Of a DNA stretch of 64,000 nucleotides, positions 60,519-64,000 are shown piece after piece; positions within the stretch are counted from its first letter, which is position 1, and each line of letters opens with the position of its first letter. This DNA comes from Takakia lepidozioides (Eukaryota; Streptophyta; Takakiopsida; Takakiales; Takakiaceae): positions 28,148,001 through 28,212,000 of the forward strand of contig CM060733.1 in NCBI GenBank assembly GCA_030704615.1, read 5' to 3'. The translations under genes were made by a program, and so were the position numbers. The notes beneath the pieces were generated by a model. The model was not told the origin of the DNA. It worked only from the letters and a program-made list of their open reading frames with translations, and searched no databases.

Positions 60519-60953
60519 TTGTGTTGGTGTTTAAGAATGTCTGTGGATGGTGTGTTTAATCTCCCGTCGATAGAGGATGACTTCCAAGCATGTAGCCAAA
60601 AGGTCTCTGCCTCTTTTAATTTCAGAGTCCTCTTCAACCAAAACTGCCATTTATACTACAGTGAAACCTCACACTATACTGGGTTGTATGGCTACAAGCT
60701 TATGTTGCATGGTCGTCTCTATGAAGTGTTTTTCTATGACATGGATGCATGGAGACAGCATTTCCCATGGATCAGAAATGATTCACAGGTGTTGTTAGAG
60801 GAAAATAGTAGGCAGCTTTGTACTTTGCCACCTACATATCTCAGCGTCACCACTACAAAGAGGCCTTGGCTCTATTCTGTTTTCTCACCTCTGTTTCATT
60901 GTTTCCTTCCCGGTTGGCTCCACGGTTTCAAATCACTAGTGTCAATGGCTTAG
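60519..60953 (+). CDS. unrecognised 144-aa ORF
   Basis: An uninterrupted frame lies 540 bases past TIM22. The middle (SHYTGLYGYKLMLHGRLYEVFFYDMDAWRQ) looks protein-like and aromatic-rich. The C-terminus is hydrophobic (LYSVFSPLFHCFLPGWLHGF). It has no known domain and may be the 3' UTR of TIM22, a relic or a chance ORF. Confidence 0.25.
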   Translation: MCWCLRMSVDGVFNLPSIEDDFQACSQKVSASFNFRVLFNQNCHLYYSETSHYTGLYGYKLMLHGRLYEVFFYDMDAWRQHFPWIRNDSQVLLEENSRQLCTLPPTYLSVTTTKRPWLYSVFSPLFHCFLPGWLHGFKSLVSMA

Positions 60954-60999
60954 GTCTCTAGTCTCCAGGGTAGGAAATTACAACAATGCTATTTAAAAA

Positions 61000-62850
61000 A
61001 AAAAAAGGGAAACACCTGGGAGTGACGCCAATGTTGATAGTTGCAGGCAATGATATCATGAACCCTCTGGTTCTCTCTGAAAATGATTAATCTACTCAGA
61101 ATCGCATTGGTTTCTTTTAGGGTTCTTGGGTTGTGGCATTATTTTGTGACCGTCATGGAATTTTCAACCACCCATGTGTGATGTAACCAATTCGATCAGG
61201 TTCTACTTCATCCTCACCATCTCCAACTTTATTTGCTATTTTGGTCCAAGATATAAGATACCGGATTGTCTGTTTAGCTTCAGAATTCTTGCCGATAAGG
61301 AAGGCTCTTTAGGAAGGCTCTTTAGGCATTCTTCATCTCTATCCCATCTATAATCCTGCCATCCATATCAGAGTACATAGATCAACATTGTCAAAAGAGA
61401 AACTTGTGTGAGGCACATGGTTTCTTTACATGATTTTGAGGATAGGAGGATCAGTGCATTGACTTATGACCTAGATCAAGACTCACCAAACAATGCAAGA
61501 AAATGGAAGACGAAGGTTCCAACATGTGGTCATCCATGTAGGAGAGAGAGAGAGAGAGAATACTTACTCTGAAGACGTTTGCCGCAGCCTTGTAGCCATA
61601 GACCGCACACAGAACAAGAGGGAGAGAGAGAGAGAGAGAAGTTTGTCAAATTAATAGGTTAACGGTATTTTTCATCGCAGGGCTCCAGAGGGTCAAGGGG
61701 AGGTGGCAGCCCATCCTTGGCCAAGAGTTCAGCATACTACTGCAGTATCCTTGTCCTTGGCAACCCGCAGCATTTTTGTGGCCTCTTCCTCAGTGAATTG
61801 ATTTCCTTAGGACCTCATTACTTTCTGAGAGCAGATTGCCACCAGCAGTTAAAATGGGTCAGTCTGCAGTCGGTGGTGAGTTCATTATTTGAAAAGAGAA
61901 AGCTTTGAATATGAGATCTCTCCTCTCCTTTTCCTCCTAAGATTTGCATTATGAAATGCTGGGCTATCGCTCTCTTCCTCATGTCCAGGGGTCAATCTCA
62001 CCTTTAAGACATCTGCGTCTCTGCGTCCGTCACGAGTTGTTTCCCGCTTACAAGCTGCAGAGCAAAACACAGTTTCATGATCTTACTGTGGGATTTTCCA
62101 CATACATATACTTTTAAACAATCTGGACCTTAGGGGTCAAACATACCAACCTGCCTAGGTTCACCCCTGAAATTGCAAGGAGAAAAGTACACCGAGAGGG
62201 TGGGGGAGGATGTGGTGTCTGGGAAAGAGATTCTCATTCCAATGTAATACTAGACATTGATCGGGCTCCAGTATATAACTCCTCAGTACAAGACTGCCAT
62301 TGCTCTATCACAGCCAATTACAGAGACTGTGGTTTACTCTACTCAGGCCTTCGAATTGAGGCCAGCAGGGACATCATGGATTCACTTGTTTGGGTTTCAT
62401 TTGCTAAAGTACTACATCATCTGAAATCTTACAAGCAATGCTTCAAGAATTTTCGCCTTGGGGTTGCGCTTAAAAGCAGCAGGCTCAAAAAAAAGGCAGC
62501 CCTCACTCTCTCCAAAGGGTCAAAAAACTTTTCGTAATCTGAAGGGTTGATCCTTTGCTCCCGTGCATGGCACTAAATGAAACGCCTGGCTGTCTCAGGT
62601 GAATTTGTGTGATACTCTCTCTGTCTGAACTCTCTGGGATCCCTTCCAGGGGACGAGTTTCTTTCCTCTTTCTTTCTAATGTCTGCACATCTCAAATTTC
62701 CTACTGAATCCGATTAATTGATTGAGGGCCTAAGCTTGTTCCAATGTATGCAGGCAAGGTATAAGGAGGTGACTTCAACAACGAGACTTCATTTTGCATA
62801 TGACAACTTCGAGCAAAGGGTGTTCGAGTAAAACTAGTGTCCAGACCAGG
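61000..62850. other. spacer with (GA)n repeats
   Basis: An A-run lies at about 60,994-61,005. (GA)n tracts at 61,541-61,558 and 61,622-61,640 flank CTGAAGACGTTTGCCGCAGCCTTGTAGCCATAGAC, the reverse complement of the (TC)n-tailed repeat end, so this is a minus-strand copy. No gene is supported. Confidence 0.5.
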
Positions 62851-62867
62851 GGATCAACTCATCCAAT

Positions 62868-63007
62868 CATCCAATTGATAAGTTCACCCTTAGGAATTGA
62901 GGCGTATTGTGAGAGAAACATGCAGACATTTGTAGCGAGTTTTTCGACTTGTTCATCTGTGGGATTGAAGGCTAAAGAGCGCAGCATCGGTGCCACACCC
63001 TGCACCA
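62868..63007 (-). CDS. possible terminal exon of an unidentified minus-strand gene
   Basis: On the minus strand an acceptor-like TTGTGGTGCAG is followed by an open frame VAPMLRSLAFNPTDEQVEKL, then LATNVCMFLSQYASIPKGEL, ending at a TGA. The wording is protein-like and slightly reminiscent of EF-hand linker helices, but no loop is visible. Upstream exons would lie beyond about 63,010. Low confidence. Confidence 0.3.
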
Positions 63008-63286
63008 CAACCAAAATTGCCAGTTCAGACATGAGCAAAGATCACTACACTGTAGCAGTAGACAAATTGATATGCTTCGAACAGTGAACGACACTGTCAT
63101 GTGTAATTATTTCCAACACTCAGCTTTACACTATGCCTTCCTTCTTTATCAGTACTTAGAGCTCTCATAACGGACCAGATTTTAGTCATCTTTGCAAAAA
63201 CACTATCTGAAAGGGGTATCGAAACCAGGCCTGGTCACTTGGGAATTCTATGTGCTGACATGCATGTTCTAGCCTCTCCCCAGTAG

Positions 63287-63854
63287 TTGCAAAACATTGT
63301 TGAAGTAATAAGCATGAACCATATAAATAGAGACTCGCTCCTCAAATTTTTAACCCTTTACAATAGCAAACAAATGTCAGTTTTGTCCCTGGAGATGGTA
63401 CTAGATGATGCAAGATATGATCCTCAGTCATTCAGGCTCGTCCCTGGGATGACTGAGAGCTTGTCATTGATGTCGTCATTGTAGCAATCTTACCAGCATT
63501 TAGGGCAGTTAGTACTTGCCCAGCCACAGACTCTGGAGGCTTAAAAATGGGGTGGATCCATCTCTGAAAAATTTAGCTTTGCCATTCATCACTCATGAGG
63601 TTTGCTTTGAGGCTGAACCTTCTCATACTAAGGTTCACATCATGTACAACTGTACAAATGCCTTTCTTAGCAAACATAAGGTTTTGGTTAGTTTGAGTAA
63701 GAGGCTGGCTGGCTATCTTTCAAAAACATTTTCTTTAGTTCAGAGTTTTGGACCTGACTTTTATACAGACCTCCTCAATTTGCCAATGAAGTTTGCTCCA
63801 AACTTGCCATCATTGGACTGGATATCTAGACTTGCACATAAACTGTCCATTTAA
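63287..63854 (+). other. unrecognised short ORFs at the window end
   Basis: Plus ORFs at 63287-63484 and 63516-63854 (112 aa, VSLSKRLAGYLSKTFSLVQ) have no recognised domain. The rest to 64,000 shows nothing I can support. Confidence 0.2.
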
Positions 63855-64000
63855 CCACAGTTAAAAGATACGGAAACTTGGAAAAGGAATAATGAATCAT
63901 ACTAACTTCTCTTGAAGCTCGGTTTTCTTCTTCGCACCTTTCCTGATAAAAAGAGGGAAAGTCTTTTGCAAAATCTGCTGCATGTGTGGGATAACAGGGA

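Overview
The window is nuclear DNA from a land plant. It has plant-type spliced genes (GH9 cellulase, HDA14-like plastid/mitochondrial deacetylase, class II O-methyltransferase, TIM22), an intronless PPR-DYW gene, and a large retrotransposon load with plant Ty1/copia and L1-type LINE families. A piggyBac relic and an LTR element carrying a DNA methyltransferase fit a seedless plant (lycophyte, fern or bryophyte) better than a flowering plant. That placement is inference; the sequence does not fix the species.

Bases 1-27,200 are nested transposons. A LINE ORF2 relic ending in a 25-A tail (1-3939) is followed by the leader and ORF1 of a second LINE (3940-6347). An AT-rich tract is then split by a Ty1/copia element on the minus strand (6648-22327; LTRs TGTTGG...CCAACA, tRNA-iMet-like primer site, PPT). 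The copia reverse transcriptase is itself split by a Ty3/gypsy element on the minus strand (7701-19869; 4-bp target duplication CCAT at 7697-7700 and 19870-19873). That element holds a further LINE 3' fragment. To the right lies a third LINE ORF2 relic (about 23,030-27,225).

The gypsy element is the main discovery. Its order is unknown ORF, gag, zinc knuckle, aspartic protease, C5 cytosine DNA methyltransferase, reverse transcriptase, RNase H, integrase, PHD finger. It therefore joins a DNA-methylation writer and a chromatin-reader fold to a retrotransposon. The copy is dead. Most in-frame stops in its pol region are CGA-to-TGA or possible CAG-to-TAG changes, the pattern expected from deamination of methylated cytosine. 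One PHD zinc-ligand cysteine is a tyrosine.

Bases 27,200-64,000 are gene-bearing. They hold a complete 8-exon GH9 endoglucanase (31,394-34,948), a complete 9-exon HDA14-like deacetylase with a probable GC-AG intron (35,979-41,613), a piggyBac transposase relic (44,170-44,540), a 3-exon O-methyltransferase (48,646-50,787), a single-exon PPR-DYW protein (51,608-53,890) with a decayed copy of its 3' end 3 kb downstream, and a 4-exon TIM22 gene (57,968-59,976). Introns and spacers carry a dispersed non-LTR repeat with a (TC)n tail, tRNA-derived SINE heads, a GC-rich inverted repeat upstream of the GH9 gene, and an unexplained array of short hairpins at 55,363-55,699. The host genes look like ordinary single-gene units with no evident joint pathway.
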